From the NCBI RefSeq assembly GCF_003991225.1, contig NZ_JTFC01000008.1:62001-126000 (forward strand): a DNA stretch of 64,000 nt. Reading direction: 5' to 3'. This stretch comes from Candidatus Kurthia intestinigallinarum. Lineage in GTDB: Bacteria; Bacillota; Bacilli; Bacillales_A; Planococcaceae. The position numbers were made by a program, and so were the translations under genes. The notes under the pieces were generated by a model, which searched no databases, had not been told where the DNA came from, and worked only from the letters and a program-made list of their open reading frames with translations. Of this stretch, positions 7,107 to 16,693 are shown piece after piece; position 1 is the first letter of the stretch, and each line of letters begins with the position of its first letter.

Positions 7107-10097
7107 ATGGCTGTAGATACATCTGAAAAAGGATTTGAAACGAATATTGAATTGGCATTGATTGGTGTTGGCTATAAAAAGCGTGTATTAGAAGATGAAG
7201 CGAGCAAGGCGTTTAAAGAGCATGCGATTGACGTTGAAGAACTGTTTGCATTTTTAGAAGATACACAAGAAAAGCGTATGCGCACATTAGAAAAATCATA
7301 CGGTCCTTCTTATAAAAAAGAAGTATTGAAACGTATTAAAATGCAACTTCATAAACAAGGTCTTGTGGAATGTTTGCGTAAAGGGATTAAAGATCGTGGT
7401 GTGACATTACAGCTTGCCTATAATAAACCACCGACAGATATGAATAAAACATTGAATGAGCAATATGCAAAAAATCGTTTTAATGTTGTACGCCAAGTTT
7501 ATTACAGCGATAAGCATAACAACAGCTTAGATATGGTGTTATTTTTAAACGGTTTACCAATCGTTGTGATGGAGCTGAAAAATCCGTTAACGAATCAGAC
7601 AGTAGAACATGCGATGAAGCAACTGAAAAAAGACCGTGATCCACGTGAACAATTGTTTAAGTTTAATGAACGTGTCGCTGTTTATTTTGCTGTTGATCCA
7701 GATGAAGTATTTATGACGACAAAGCTGGCTAAAGAGAAAACATACTTCTTACCGTTTAATAAAGGCAATAATGGCGGTAAAGGGAATCCGTTAGCTTATG
7801 GTGATAACTACCGTACGCATTATTTATGGGATGAAATTTTAACGCCTAATAGCTTACTAGATATTTTATATCGTTTCGTTTTCGTGAAAAAAGACGATAT
7901 TAAAGATTCAAATGGTGAAACGATTGGTGAACGTCAAATGCTCATTTTCCCTCGTTTCCATCAATTAGATGCAGTGCGTAAATTAGAAGCTGACGTCAAT
8001 GAAAAGCAAGTAGGCCAAAACTATTTAATTCAGCACTCTGCTGGTTCTGGGAAAACGAACTCGATTTCATGGCTCGCACACCGTTTAGCAAAATTACACA
8101 ATGAAAATAATGAACCGATTTTTAGTAGCGTTATCGTTATTACAGACCGTCGTGTATTGGATAAACAATTACAAGACGCCGTTTATCAGTTGGAACATAA
8201 AGCTGGTATGGTTGCGCCAATTGATAAAGATTCTGAGCAGCTTGCACGTGCACTAAATAACGAAACTCGTATTATTATTACGACGCTTCAAAAGTTCCCA
8301 TTTGTATTAGAAAAGGTAGCAGGATTAGAACGTAAAAAATATGCGGTCATTATTGATGAAGCCCATTCATCACAAGGTGGTAAAGCCTCTACTGCGTTAA
8401 CGAATGTATTATCTGATAAAACGCTTGAAGCAGCATATGAAGAAGATCGTATTGCGGAAGAAAACTTAGATGATGTTGACGAAAAAATCGTTGAAACGAT
8501 TATGAAAAGTGGTAAGCAAGATAATGTATCGTTCTTCGCATTTACTGCTACGCCAAAACCGAAGACACTTGAAAAATTCGGTACGATGGGCGCGGATGGA
8601 AAACCACATGCATTCCATCAATATACGATGCGCCAAGCAATTGAAGAAGGCTTTATTTTAGACGTACTTGAAAACTATACGACGTATCAAACGTTCTGGA
8701 AAATTGCGAAGACAGTTGATGATGATCCAGAAGTGTCTAAAAAACAAGCAACTCGTAAGCTTGCACAATATGTTTCATTGCATCCACATAGCATTGCACA
8801 GAAAACGGAAATCATAATGGAACATTATCGTAATTTTGTGCAACGTAAAATTGGAGGTCGTGCAAAAGCAATGGTTGTAACGGCAAGTCGTTTACATGCT
8901 GTTCGCTATAAAATTGCTTTTGATAAGTACATTAATGAAATGGGCTACGAGGATTTAAAAACAATTGTGGCTTTTTCTGGTACTGTGAAAGATGATGAGA
9001 TTAATTATACAGAGCCTGATATGAATGATTTCTCTGAAAAAGAGCTACCAGAAAAATTTAATTCAGACGAATATAAAGTGTTACTCGTGGCGGAGAAATA
9101 TCAAACGGGATTTGATGAACCACTATTACATACGATGTATGTAGATAAACCTTTAAGCGGTATTAAAGCGGTTCAAACATTGTCTCGTTTAAATCGTATG
9201 TGTCCAGGAAAAGAAGATACATTTGTGTTAGATTTTATTAACGATCCAGATGTCATTAAAGAATCATTCCAACCTTATTATGAATCAACAAGTCTTTCAG
9301 AAGTAACGGACCCGAATATTTTATATGATATGCAAGCGGAAATTGAACCGTACCAAGTGTTTACGGATGATGAAGTACAACGAGTGAATGAAATTGAAGT
9401 AGCAGGTGGTGTTACGAAATCAACAAAAGCGCAAACGACTTTAAATGCGATTCTTGATAAAGGTGTCGAACGTTTCAAAGACCTTTCTGAAGAAGAACAA
9501 TTTGCTTTTAAACAAGTCGCAACTAAATTTACACGTACGTATGGTTTCGTACTGCAAGTTGTAACGTTCATTGATTTAGACTTACACAAGCAATATATTT
9601 ATTTAACATATTTACTACGCAAACTACCACGTGGTAAGGGTGATAAAGATATTTATATCGCAGATGATGTTGCGTTGGAATACTACCGAAATCAGAAAGT
9701 TTTTGAGGGTAGTATTGAATTGGAAAAAATGGGTGATGCTGAACTTGATCCACAAAGACATGGCGGAGGCGGTCAGCAAGAAGATGAGAAGATTCGTTTA
9801 TCAAGCATTTTAGATAAATTAAATGACCGATTCGGCACGAACTTTACTGAAACAGATTTTCTTTCACGTGAACAAGTAAAAGAGGATATGCTGAATAGTG
9901 AAGAAGTACGCCAACAAGCGCAAAACAATACAAAAGACAACTTTAAATTTGCTTTCGAACGTTCATTCATGGATTTTGTTATTGATCGTATGGGTAGTAA
10001 CCAAGAATTCTTTATGAAGATACTGGAGAATGAGGAATTTAAGACATATATCATGCAAGATATGATGGATGAAGTGTATGGAGAAGTGAATAGATAA
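7107..10097 (+). CDS. hsdR: Type I restriction endonuclease, motor/nuclease subunit
   Basis: 996 residues. HsdR translocates and cleaves unmethylated DNA at a distance from the recognition site. Domain order: an N-terminal PD-(D/E)XK nuclease (DMVLFLNGLPIVVMELKNP near 145-163, with the ExK pair), a SF2 motor with Walker A (HSAGSGKTNS, near 310), DEAH (VIIDEAHSSQGG, near 417), motif III (FFAFTATPKP), motif VI (QTLSRLNRMCPG), and a helical C-terminal region that binds the methylase. RBS GAGGTGAAATGGA precedes the ATG at 7107. No disruption is visible, so the three hsd genes look like an intact system transcribed as one operon. Confidence 0.95.
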   Translation: MAVDTSEKGFETNIELALIGVGYKKRVLEDEASKAFKEHAIDVEELFAFLEDTQEKRMRTLEKSYGPSYKKEVLKRIKMQLHKQGLVECLRKGIKDRGVTLQLAYNKPPTDMNKTLNEQYAKNRFNVVRQVYYSDKHNNSLDMVLFLNGLPIVVMELKNPLTNQTVEHAMKQLKKDRDPREQLFKFNERVAVYFAVDPDEVFMTTKLAKEKTYFLPFNKGNNGGKGNPLAYGDNYRTHYLWDEILTPNSLLDILYRFVFVKKDDIKDSNGETIGERQMLIFPRFHQLDAVRKLEADVNEKQVGQNYLIQHSAGSGKTNSISWLAHRLAKLHNENNEPIFSSVIVITDRRVLDKQLQDAVYQLEHKAGMVAPIDKDSEQLARALNNETRIIITTLQKFPFVLEKVAGLERKKYAVIIDEAHSSQGGKASTALTNVLSDKTLEAAYEEDRIAEENLDDVDEKIVETIMKSGKQDNVSFFAFTATPKPKTLEKFGTMGADGKPHAFHQYTMRQAIEEGFILDVLENYTTYQTFWKIAKTVDDDPEVSKKQATRKLAQYVSLHPHSIAQKTEIIMEHYRNFVQRKIGGRAKAMVVTASRLHAVRYKIAFDKYINEMGYEDLKTIVAFSGTVKDDEINYTEPDMNDFSEKELPEKFNSDEYKVLLVAEKYQTGFDEPLLHTMYVDKPLSGIKAVQTLSRLNRMCPGKEDTFVLDFINDPDVIKESFQPYYESTSLSEVTDPNILYDMQAEIEPYQVFTDDEVQRVNEIEVAGGVTKSTKAQTTLNAILDKGVERFKDLSEEEQFAFKQVATKFTRTYGFVLQVVTFIDLDLHKQYIYLTYLLRKLPRGKGDKDIYIADDVALEYYRNQKVFEGSIELEKMGDAELDPQRHGGGGQQEDEKIRLSSILDKLNDRFGTNFTETDFLSREQVKEDMLNSEEVRQQAQNNTKDNFKFAFERSFMDFVIDRMGSNQEFFMKILENEEFKTYIMQDMMDEVYGEVNR

Positions 10098-10180
10098 AAG
10101 GGAAATGAGGACATTACGTGTCCTTATTTTCGAGTGTTTATTATCTGAAAAATCAATTTAAATTTCCGGGGGGATAAAAT

Positions 10181-12091
10181 ATGGGGTTTAATACTGAAAA
10201 TAGAACAATACTTGATATCTTTCAAAGACCATCTAGATATGTAATTCCTAGATATCAGCGTGAATATGTATGGAAGCAAAGAAATTGGGACGAGTTGTTA
10301 AATGATATTACTTTTACATTAGGTTTTAAAAATGAAAAAAATGAGTGGACACACTTTTTAGGGACAATAGTGTTGAGTAGTAATGTTAAGCTAAAATCTT
10401 CAGACTCTATCAGAGGAATTAAAGATTATGAAATTATCGATGGTCAACAACGAATTACAACACTATTCTTACTATTTTCTTCGATATGTAGCAGACTATA
10501 TAAAATTAAAGATAATGAAGAAGCTTTACAAAGAGCAAAATATATTGAAAATACTTTTATTAATTCAGTTACACCGCAAAATGAATTAATACCCATATTA
10601 TATAATAGTGAGTATAAAGATTTTATACTTGAATTACTTCATAGTATGAAACAATCTCAGCATCAAAAACTATCAAATGAAAATCCGTATAAAGCAGCAT
10701 TTGAATATTTCTATGCATATTTTTTAACGAAAAGTTTTATTGAGATAGATCAATTTTTAGATAAATTATATGATATTAATATTGTTGAAATTGTTTCAGA
10801 ACAGGAAGAGGAAATATATAATATATTCGAAGTATTAAATGCTAGAGGCCAACAACTTAAGCAGATAGAATTATTAAAAAATCATACTATGAAATATATC
10901 TATCCTAAAGTAGATGATTATATTGACGACGCTAGAAAAAAATGGATTGATATTTATAATCAAACGGATAACTTATCAGATAAGGATGATTTATTGAATC
11001 ATTTTGCTAAATGTTATTTAAAAAGAAAGGCTGAAAACGCTGATGATGTCTATAGGTTATTTAAAGAAGAAATAAAAATTGAGGGAATGTCTTTATTTTT
11101 AAATGATTTACATAGATTTTCAGGGTTATATGCTCAAGCAACACATAAAAATACGACAGACAAATATATCAAATACTTCAATTTAAAGAATAATAAGCAA
11201 ATAAGGTCATTACTTACATCAGTTTTAGAAATATTTTATAAAGGTATTATAGATGCGAATGCAAAAGAAGCTACTTTGAAAAATGTAAGGAATTTCTTTG
11301 CTATTTTTAATGCGTCTAGAGAAACTAGTAATAGAACAGATACTGCTATTAAAAATGCAGCTTATGCTGTATACAATTCGAAATCTGAAATAGAATTTAA
11401 AGTAGAAATATCAAATTTATTCTATGAATTAAACAAATTGATTTCATATGAGCACTTTAAGAATAATTATAGTTCAGCTCTTAAATATTCAAATAAAGAT
11501 AAACGTTTAAAAAATAGTAGATTAATAAAATATATATTAATGGAGTATTATAGTTATTATCAAACAGATGCGTATTTAAGCGAAAATGATATTACAATTG
11601 AGCATTTATTAGGTGACAATGGTGATACAGAAAATGCACATATTCATAATTTAGCATTAGCTAATAATATTGTTAACAGTGATAAATTGAAAAATAAACC
11701 AGTAAGAGAAAAAATTTCGATTCTAAAGGAATTTTCTAATTTAAATATAAATCATTGTTTAGAAAATTATTTAGATGTTACTGATTTTAAGTCTGAATTA
11801 AGAAAAGATGAAATGGCATCACAGCTATTTAATGAAGTTTTTAAGTTTCAACCAGATGTATTTGGGTGGAGTAAAAATGATTTAACACAGTATTTTTCAA
11901 AGTTAAAAAAAATAAAAGAAACAGAAGTGAAAAGTGAAAAAATGAAGTTGGATAAAGTTAAATTGGAAGAGGTTTTGAGAGCGAAAGGCAAATATTTTGA
12001 TGTTGTAATAAAAAATAATCCAAATTTTGAGCATTTAAAAGAAATCTATTCAATTTTGTTTGAGGATACATTATTTTTAGTTGAATCGTAG
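10181..12091 (+). CDS. DUF262/DUF1524 protein, GmrSD-like probable anti-phage nuclease
   Basis: 636 residues. The N-terminal DUF262 (ParB/sulfiredoxin-like) signature is clear: IPRYQREYVWKQRNWDELL near 25-43, then IIDGQQRITTLFLL near 88-101, and NARGQQLKQIELLKN near 222-236. The C-terminal third has IEHLL...IHNLALANNIVN...K, a weak match to the DUF1524 HNH region of GmrD with the His of IEH kept. GmrSD proteins are type IV systems that cut modified phage DNA; many DUF262 proteins sit beside type I restriction genes, as here, 83 bp after hsdR. It is clearly more AT-rich than its neighbours, suggesting a separate origin. A good GGGGGGA ribosome site precedes the ATG. The HNH part could be degenerate. 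Confidence 0.75.
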   Translation: MGFNTENRTILDIFQRPSRYVIPRYQREYVWKQRNWDELLNDITFTLGFKNEKNEWTHFLGTIVLSSNVKLKSSDSIRGIKDYEIIDGQQRITTLFLLFSSICSRLYKIKDNEEALQRAKYIENTFINSVTPQNELIPILYNSEYKDFILELLHSMKQSQHQKLSNENPYKAAFEYFYAYFLTKSFIEIDQFLDKLYDINIVEIVSEQEEEIYNIFEVLNARGQQLKQIELLKNHTMKYIYPKVDDYIDDARKKWIDIYNQTDNLSDKDDLLNHFAKCYLKRKAENADDVYRLFKEEIKIEGMSLFLNDLHRFSGLYAQATHKNTTDKYIKYFNLKNNKQIRSLLTSVLEIFYKGIIDANAKEATLKNVRNFFAIFNASRETSNRTDTAIKNAAYAVYNSKSEIEFKVEISNLFYELNKLISYEHFKNNYSSALKYSNKDKRLKNSRLIKYILMEYYSYYQTDAYLSENDITIEHLLGDNGDTENAHIHNLALANNIVNSDKLKNKPVREKISILKEFSNLNINHCLENYLDVTDFKSELRKDEMASQLFNEVFKFQPDVFGWSKNDLTQYFSKLKKIKETEVKSEKMKLDKVKLEEVLRAKGKYFDVVIKNNPNFEHLKEIYSILFEDTLFLVES

Positions 12092-12122
12092 TTAAACCTG
12101 TAGTTAATACTTTTATCACGTC

Positions 12123-13090
12123 TGTTGATTAACTAATTTTTACCAATAAAATGCAATAAAAAAGAGAGATTCCATGTAAAATGTAAGTTACCACACCAAC
12201 ATTTACGAGGAGGAATCTCTCATGGCTAAGAATACCACGATTTTCACATTACTTCAAAACTTTATTTCACAGGAAGAAATCAACGAGATTCTTGCCGAAT
12301 TTGGCTTTGAAGATACCGCTCGTAAATGTGATGTACCTACACTTTTAGCTTATTTAGTTGGTGCAGCTGCTTTCGAGTGGAAAAGCTTATGTCACGCTGC
12401 GGATGTGGCTTCTGCGCAAGGCTTGAAATCTGTGGATTATTCGACGCTTTCTAAACGTTTAGGCGAGCTGAATTACCACATTGTCAAACGTATTTTTGAC
12501 GTCATTGTTGACCGTCTAAACCGAGCAGCACGACGCAAATTAAAGCTCAAAAAAGACTTACTGGCCATTGATTCGACAACGATAACCGTTGGAAAAACAC
12601 GTTTACCATGGGCTTTATATCACGGTGAGCGCTCAGGCATCAAGTTGCACGTTAGCTTCACAAATACGACTGAGATGCCCTTGAAAGTCGTGGAAACAAC
12701 GGGCTTAAAACATGATGGTCCCGTCGGTGTGAACTTAGAAGATAAGCGCTTCATCTGAAGAAATCGCCGGCATGTACAAAGAGCGTTGGGCCATCGAATC
12801 CTTCTTTCGCTGGATCAAGCAAAACTTAAATGTGCCTGTTTTGTTTGGCACGACTGAAAATGCAGTCTATAGCCAACTATTCGCCGCTTTAATTGCCTAC
12901 GTGTTACTCAAGTTTTTACACACCGAAGGACACAAGAAAAAGAACTGCAAACGCTTATCTTTCGCTGGTTTCACACGCCAGCTTCTTTGTGATACCCTGC
13001 CGGTTGAATGGCGGATAGGGCTGAAGGAAATCATCACATTTCAGTGCGAACTTTATCAAGGAGATATTGGGTGATTTTGGTTAATCAACA
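12123..13090 (+). mobile_element. IS4-family insertion sequence, internally deleted
   Basis: The ends carry an 11-bp inverted repeat, TGTTGATTAAC at 12123-12133 and GTTAATCAACA at 13080-13090, around a transposase gene. The element is about 970 bp, shorter than typical IS4 elements, because part of the transposase is missing. The flanks ACGTCT and ACGTGT are similar but not identical, so no target duplication is claimed. A separate inverted repeat (GAGAGATTCC at 12164 and GGAATCTCTC at 12212) would fold the leader just before the start codon. Confidence 0.8.
12222..13074 (+). pseudogene. IS4-family transposase with internal deletion and frame break
   Basis: The 5' part (12222-12758, 178 codons) carries the N-terminal domain and the first catalytic Asp region (LLAIDSTTITVGK). 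The 3' part (read from about 12750, in another frame) carries YKERWAIESFFRWIKQNL, the YREK-like signature with the catalytic Glu. The stretch between, which should hold the second catalytic Asp and beta-rich insertion, is absent: the reading passes from LEDKRF straight to the IAGMYKERW region. The enzyme cannot be active; the element could move only with help from an intact copy elsewhere. Confidence 0.9.
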
Positions 13091-13183
13091 CGTGTGTACT
13101 TTTATAATTGTTTTAGAAACCCTTATAAACACTGCTATTACAGCAATTCTCGGTAGTGCTCCCAAAAGCCCCGCCGTCTCCAA

Positions 13184-13650
13184 TCAACAAAGATCAAAAT
13201 CTTGTATAATTTCTTCTTTAGATCTCTTACTATATTTTTGAATATAGGCAATAAGCTTGGCATTTTCGGTGATTGATTTAAAATGATTTACTATTTTCGC
13301 TTCGAAAAAAGTGTTTTTGATTTCATTGGAATGATATATTTCAAGAAATGCAGGATAACTTTAATTAGCAATAATATCTTCTAAATGAATAAAAATTGTT
13401 TCCCAATTCTTTTTCCAAATCGAAAACTTAGAATTTTTAATTTTAATGTATTGTTGCTCAGGACTGATTTATTCTATAAAGCTTCTTACTTCGCTTTTTT
13501 TCATAATTAATTCAATGTATTTGTAGGAATGAGCTTGAGGCATAATATTTGTTAAGTATTCTGTATAGCGTTGCTTTCGATAAGGTGTTTTTTCCAACCA
13601 TGGCCATGGCTTAGATGATTTATTCGCAGGAATCGTAAAGCCAACGCCTG
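13184..13650 (-). pseudogene. Decayed gene remnant with two in-frame stop codons
   Basis: Read on the minus strand in one frame from about 13650 the sequence is protein-like for some 150 codons: PWPWLEKTPYRKQRYTEYL, then EVRSFIE followed by a stop, ISPEQQYIKIKNSKF, then another stop after EDIIAN, and finally SKRSKEEIIQDFDLC before the stop at 13184. Composition matches the AT-rich DUF262 gene, so it probably belongs to the same acquired island. The family is not recognised. The 5' end is also lost: before about 13650 the frame meets a stop. Confidence 0.6.
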
Positions 13651-13742
13651 CATTTCAGGCTATGCCATTTTAGCGATTTATGAAAAACGTATGCAACAGA
13701 AGCAGTGGCAGCTTATCTGGCCTCTACGAACAATAGCATTAA
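13651..13742 (+). pseudogene. Short C-terminal coding scrap before a terminator
   Basis: Forward reading ISGYAILAIYEKRMQQKQWQ followed by LIWPLRTIALKNL looks like the end of a membrane protein and runs into the terminator. With no 5' part present it is at most a fragment at the right edge of the acquired island; this could be chance. Confidence 0.25.
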
Positions 13743-13776
13743 AAAACCTCTACTTTTTCAAAAAGTAGAGGTTTTA
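13743..13776 (+). terminator. Rho-independent terminator
   Basis: Stem AAACCTCTACTTTTT / AAAAAGTAGAGGTTT with a tiny loop and a following T-rich stretch. It closes the acquired region and insulates the stress cluster that follows. Confidence 0.8.
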
Positions 13777-13982
13777 TTGTGTAAAAAGAATGTATTTAAC
13801 TTATAAAATAACATTTATAGAAAATAAAAGTAATCTTTATGATGTTAATAATTTACTTTATTAACCATTTAAGGGTGATGCAAGATGGAATTTTTTTAAC
13901 TTTATGTTTTAAGCGCCCAAAACATGGCAAGTAATTAATTAAGTTCGACATTTTGAAAAAACAACAAAGGAGGTAACACACA

Positions 13983-14237
13983 ATGGCATTTCTATGGTAT
14001 ATCATTATCGGCGGTATTTTAGGTTGGTTAGCAGGTCTTATTTTAGGTAAAGATGTTCCCGGTGGTGTAATTGGTAATATCATTGCAGGTATTATTGGTG
14101 CTTGGATTGGTGGCATGCTGCTTGGTAGCTGGGGTCCAAAAGTTAGTGATTTCTACATCCTGCCAACTTTACTAGGTACAATTATTTTAATCTTAGTTGT
14201 AAGCTTCATCATGAAAGCGATGCGTAAAGCAAATTAA
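13983..14237 (+). CDS. GlsB/YeaQ/YmgE family stress membrane protein
   Basis: 84 residues, three hydrophobic segments with glycine-zipper content (IIIGGILGWLAGLILG and NIIAGIIGAWIGGMLLG), the hallmark of the transglycosylase-associated/GlsB family of small inner-membrane stress proteins. RBS AAAGGAGG lies just upstream. It heads a run with amaP, a DUF2273 gene and an Asp23 gene, a grouping seen across Bacilli, so a role in envelope or alkaline stress is likely. The 240 bp before it are AT-rich and presumably hold the promoter; no convincing sigma-B site was found. Confidence 0.88.
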   Translation: MAFLWYIIIGGILGWLAGLILGKDVPGGVIGNIIAGIIGAWIGGMLLGSWGPKVSDFYILPTLLGTIILILVVSFIMKAMRKAN

Positions 14238-14258
14238 TCGACGAGGAGAGGCGAGAAA

Positions 14259-14795
14259 ATGAAACGTTTTTTTAGTTTTCTGTTAGGGCTCTTTCTTCTC
14301 ATCCTAATTGGTACATTTACATTTCTATATGTAGATGATTCTCGTTTGACTGATTATCAAGAGCAACTTGTTTCTTATTCTTGGTTTGAGCCAACGCTGT
14401 ACATCATGGCGGCTGTTGGTATCGTTTTAGCTCTTGCTTTTCTTATTTATTCATTCACACCTTCTCATAAAAAACGCGGTTTATATTTGTCGTATAATGA
14501 CGGTGAGATTTATATGAATAAACGCTCAATTGAAAAGGTTGTGCTACGTACGCTTGATAAGTACGAGGCGGTACGTCAGCCAAGTGTATCAATCAAAATG
14601 TATCAAAAAAAGCAAAAATCTTACATGGATATTGCCACAGAATTTTTTGTGGGGCCGACGGGAAATGTTCAGTCGTTGCTTGAGCGCATTAAAGAAGACA
14701 TTAAGGAACAAACAGAGCATTTTTCTGAAGTACCAGTAAGGGAAGTAAAGGTAAATGTAGTCGATCAAAAGGCACTGAATAAGCGCGTAATTTAA
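14259..14795 (+). CDS. amaP: Alkaline shock response membrane anchor protein AmaP
   Basis: 178 residues with two transmembrane segments in the first 75 residues (FLLGLFLLILIGTFTFLYV and TLYIMAAVGIVLALAFLIY) and a cytoplasmic alpha/beta tail that in this family holds Asp23 at the membrane. In Staphylococcus AmaP recruits Asp23; the same pairing is present here two genes downstream. The tail shows the usual pattern of a small Asp23-like fold (VRQPSVSIKMYQKKQKSYM, EVPVREVKVNVVD). RBS GAGGAGAGG; spacing to both neighbours is short, so one operon. Confidence 0.88.
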   Translation: MKRFFSFLLGLFLLILIGTFTFLYVDDSRLTDYQEQLVSYSWFEPTLYIMAAVGIVLALAFLIYSFTPSHKKRGLYLSYNDGEIYMNKRSIEKVVLRTLDKYEAVRQPSVSIKMYQKKQKSYMDIATEFFVGPTGNVQSLLERIKEDIKEQTEHFSEVPVREVKVNVVDQKALNKRVI

Positions 14796-14810
14796 CGAGG
14801 AGGGGTTCCA

Positions 14811-15023
14811 TTGCAAAATAATTCAACAGTCGATTGGCTTCGTGAATATAAATGGCGCATTCTTTTCGTACTAGCGATGCTTGTAGTAGGTGTGCTATTT
14901 CTCACAATTGGCTTTTGGAAGACAATCTTACTCATTGTACTATGCGGTATTGGATTACTAATTGGTTTTGCGAAAGATAAGACCGAACAGTTTTTCCACT
15001 TTATTGATAAAATTAGAAGATAG
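14811..15023 (+). CDS. DUF2273 small membrane protein
   Basis: 70 residues starting at a TTG, chosen because CGAGGAGGGG sits at ideal distance and the family begins close to this point. After a short basic N-terminus (WLREYKWR) there are two closely packed hydrophobic segments (ILFVLAMLVVGVLFLTIGFW and ILLIVLCGIGLLIGF) and a positively charged end. DUF2273 proteins are found almost exclusively between amaP and asp23 genes; their molecular role is not known. Confidence 0.85.
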   Translation: MQNNSTVDWLREYKWRILFVLAMLVVGVLFLTIGFWKTILLIVLCGIGLLIGFAKDKTEQFFHFIDKIRR

Positions 15024-15035
15024 GAGCCGGGTAAA

Positions 15036-15491
15036 ATGGTAAACAATCATAATACAAATTTAGAAAAACAATACAATGATCAAATAGGTGTAAATAGTAA
15101 AGAGCAGGACAATACACCAAAATTTGAAAACTCACTGTCATTTGACGATTCTGTAATTGAAAAAATTTCAGGTATCGCCGCACGTGAAGTAAAAGGTATT
15201 TTAGACATGAAGGGCGGCTTTACTTCTCGCTTCGGTAACGACAGTGTGACAAAAGGCGTTTCTGTAGATGTCGGCGAAAAACAAGCCATTGTTGATCTAA
15301 AAGTTATTTTAGAGTATGGCCAAAGTGCTCCGGCAATCTTCGATAAAGTAACACGCCTCGTAACTGAGCAAGTTCGTCATATGACAGGTTTAGATGTTGT
15401 AGAAGTGAACATGCACGTTAGTGACGTTATGAGTGAGAAAGAATATTTACAACAAAAAACAAAAGATACATCAAACTCAGAGTTACAATAA
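15036..15491 (+). CDS. Asp23/Gls24 family envelope stress response protein
   Basis: 151 residues. The Asp23 domain is evident: a start strand [20 protein letters not shown], the [21 protein letters not shown] core, and the final [13 protein letters not shown]-like strand. These are abundant cytosolic proteins bound to the membrane through AmaP and linked to cell-envelope homeostasis. The first 40 residues are polar and probably disordered; the last 15 too. Last gene of the cluster, followed at once by a strong terminator. Confidence 0.9.
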   Translation: MVNNHNTNLEKQYNDQIGVNSKEQDNTPKFENSLSFDDSVIEKISGIAAREVKGILDMKGGFTSRFGNDSVTKGVSVDVGEKQAIVDLKVILEYGQSAPAIFDKVTRLVTEQVRHMTGLDVVEVNMHVSDVMSEKEYLQQKTKDTSNSELQ

Positions 15492-15495
15492 CAGA

Positions 15496-15527
15496 AAAAG
15501 GCCCCGCTCATGCGGGGCCTTTTTTTA
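15496..15527 (+). terminator. Strong terminator, usable from both sides
   Basis: AAAAAGGCCCCGC TCA TGCGGGGCC followed by seven T residues. The A-run before the stem lets it also end the convergent gene at 15525, whose stop overlaps its right edge. Confidence 0.92.
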
Positions 15528-16106
15528 TGCAATAGGTTGCCAATGAAAAGGTACGGTTGTTGGGTGCGTCTCGGTCCATTTTAAAAATTCAGCGATTGTT
15601 TGGACGCCAAACTCCATAACGGCCTGATAAATAAAAACCGAAGAAAAATCCAGTTGGCGTAAAATTAATGCTTCTTTAATAGTTAAAATCACTTCACGAT
15701 TTTGTGCCGTTAAATAGGTAGTCATATAAGGAACCAGATCACGTGACAGTGCTCCTTTGCGGTCATTTGAAAAAAGCCACATATCAATTGTCCACTCAAT
15801 TTCTTTTTTTACATAAATGAGTTTAAAATAATGTCCTTGAAAATCATGCTGCGTAAAATCATGGTATTTTAATTCAACAACATTTGGATGGCAAACAAGT
15901 GATGCGAGCATACTCATGATTTTTGATGGTTCAGGATTATCGCAAAACGTCTCGATATCAATATCAGGTGTCACGATAAGGTTGTAGGCAGTGGCACCTA
16001 CCACGTAGCAATCTCCTATCAAACGCCATTTTTCGAGAAGCTGTAATTCTTCTAAAATGGCATGAGCTTGTTCGTTTTTCTGTGCGGCCCTCATTAAACG
16101 ATTCAT
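15525..16106 (-). CDS. Nucleotidyltransferase-fold protein of unknown substrate
   Basis: 193 residues. The pattern GDCYVVGATAYNLIVTPDIDIE near 32-53 fits a minimal nucleotidyltransferase fold: a G-x-A element and a DxD pair (PDIDIE) that would hold Mg. A later IEWTIDMW strand could give the third acidic residue. Relatives include aminoglycoside/lincosamide nucleotidyltransferases, but substrate is not predictable. ATG at 16106 chosen because AAAGGAAG precedes it; an in-frame TTG at 16124 lacks such a site. Convergent with the Asp23 gene. Confidence 0.6.
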   Translation of the reverse strand: MNRLMRAAQKNEQAHAILEELQLLEKWRLIGDCYVVGATAYNLIVTPDIDIETFCDNPEPSKIMSMLASLVCHPNVVELKYHDFTQHDFQGHYFKLIYVKKEIEWTIDMWLFSNDRKGALSRDLVPYMTTYLTAQNREVILTIKEALILRQLDFSSVFIYQAVMEFGVQTIAEFLKWTETHPTTVPFHWQPIA

Positions 16107-16179
16107 CTGTATACTTCCTTTCAATTTTTAAGTGATATTCCAGTGTAATGGAAAAAATGTCCAAAGTAAATGGCCTATA

Positions 16180-16215
16180 TAAAAAAACACGCGCTATGCA
16201 TAGGCGTGTTTTCAT
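16180..16215 (-). terminator. Terminator of the small membrane-protein gene
   Basis: ACACGC and GCGTGT arms with an inner palindrome (CTATGCATAG) flanked by A and T runs, directly after the stop of the minus-strand gene at 16219. Confidence 0.7.
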
Positions 16216-16218
16216 CGA

Positions 16219-16473
16219 TTAATCTTGTTTTGTTAGGTCCACATTTAATAATTCATCTTTTGTGGGAGCATTTTTTAAATCTTGCTTCAGCTCAAGACGC
16301 ATTTTATCTGTCTCTAATTGATAATTTTTATACTTTAATTCTTCAAGCTTAATTTGCTCGCGCATCATTTCAATTTCCATTTTTTGTGTACGCTCTTTGC
16401 TTTTAATGATTTTTTCAATAATCCCACCTGTAACAGAAATCGCAACAATCAACACAATCGCTAACCAAAACAT
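16219..16473 (-). CDS. Small membrane protein with cytoplasmic coiled coil
   Basis: 84 residues: an N-terminal transmembrane helix (FWLAIVLIVAISVTGGIIEKI) followed by a charged, heptad-like helix (KSKERTQKMEIEMMREQIKL onwards) and a short polar end. The plan resembles phage-shock PspB-type proteins but no specific match is claimed. RBS AAGGAGG before the ATG. It stands alone, with its own terminator. Confidence 0.7.
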   Translation of the reverse strand: MFWLAIVLIVAISVTGGIIEKIIKSKERTQKMEIEMMREQIKLEELKYKNYQLETDKMRLELKQDLKNAPTKDELLNVDLTKQD

Positions 16474-16693
16474 ACAGATACCTCCTTATTTGTGAAGTCT
16501 TCTATTTAAGTATACGGATAATACAGCAAATAGTTTCTTTTTTTCAGAAAATACGGATAAATCGCTTATTTTGTGAAGTAGAATAGTTAAAAAGTATGTG
16601 AATTTACGTCTTTGAAGTATGGGAACCCGCGTCTTTTCGGTATAAAATGCTATAATAAAGACAATGAATCGATAGATGGAAGGGCGTGAAAAA

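Noticed and set aside
12116-13096. Target-site duplication for the IS4 element (ACGTCT / ACGTGT)
   Set aside because: The two flanks differ by one base and the ends are ambiguous by a base or two, so a true duplication cannot be claimed.
13850-13982. Sigma-B promoter for the amaP/Asp23 cluster
   Set aside because: GGGTGA at 13873 has no acceptable -35 box at 12-15 bases, and GTTTTA at 13903 has no -10.
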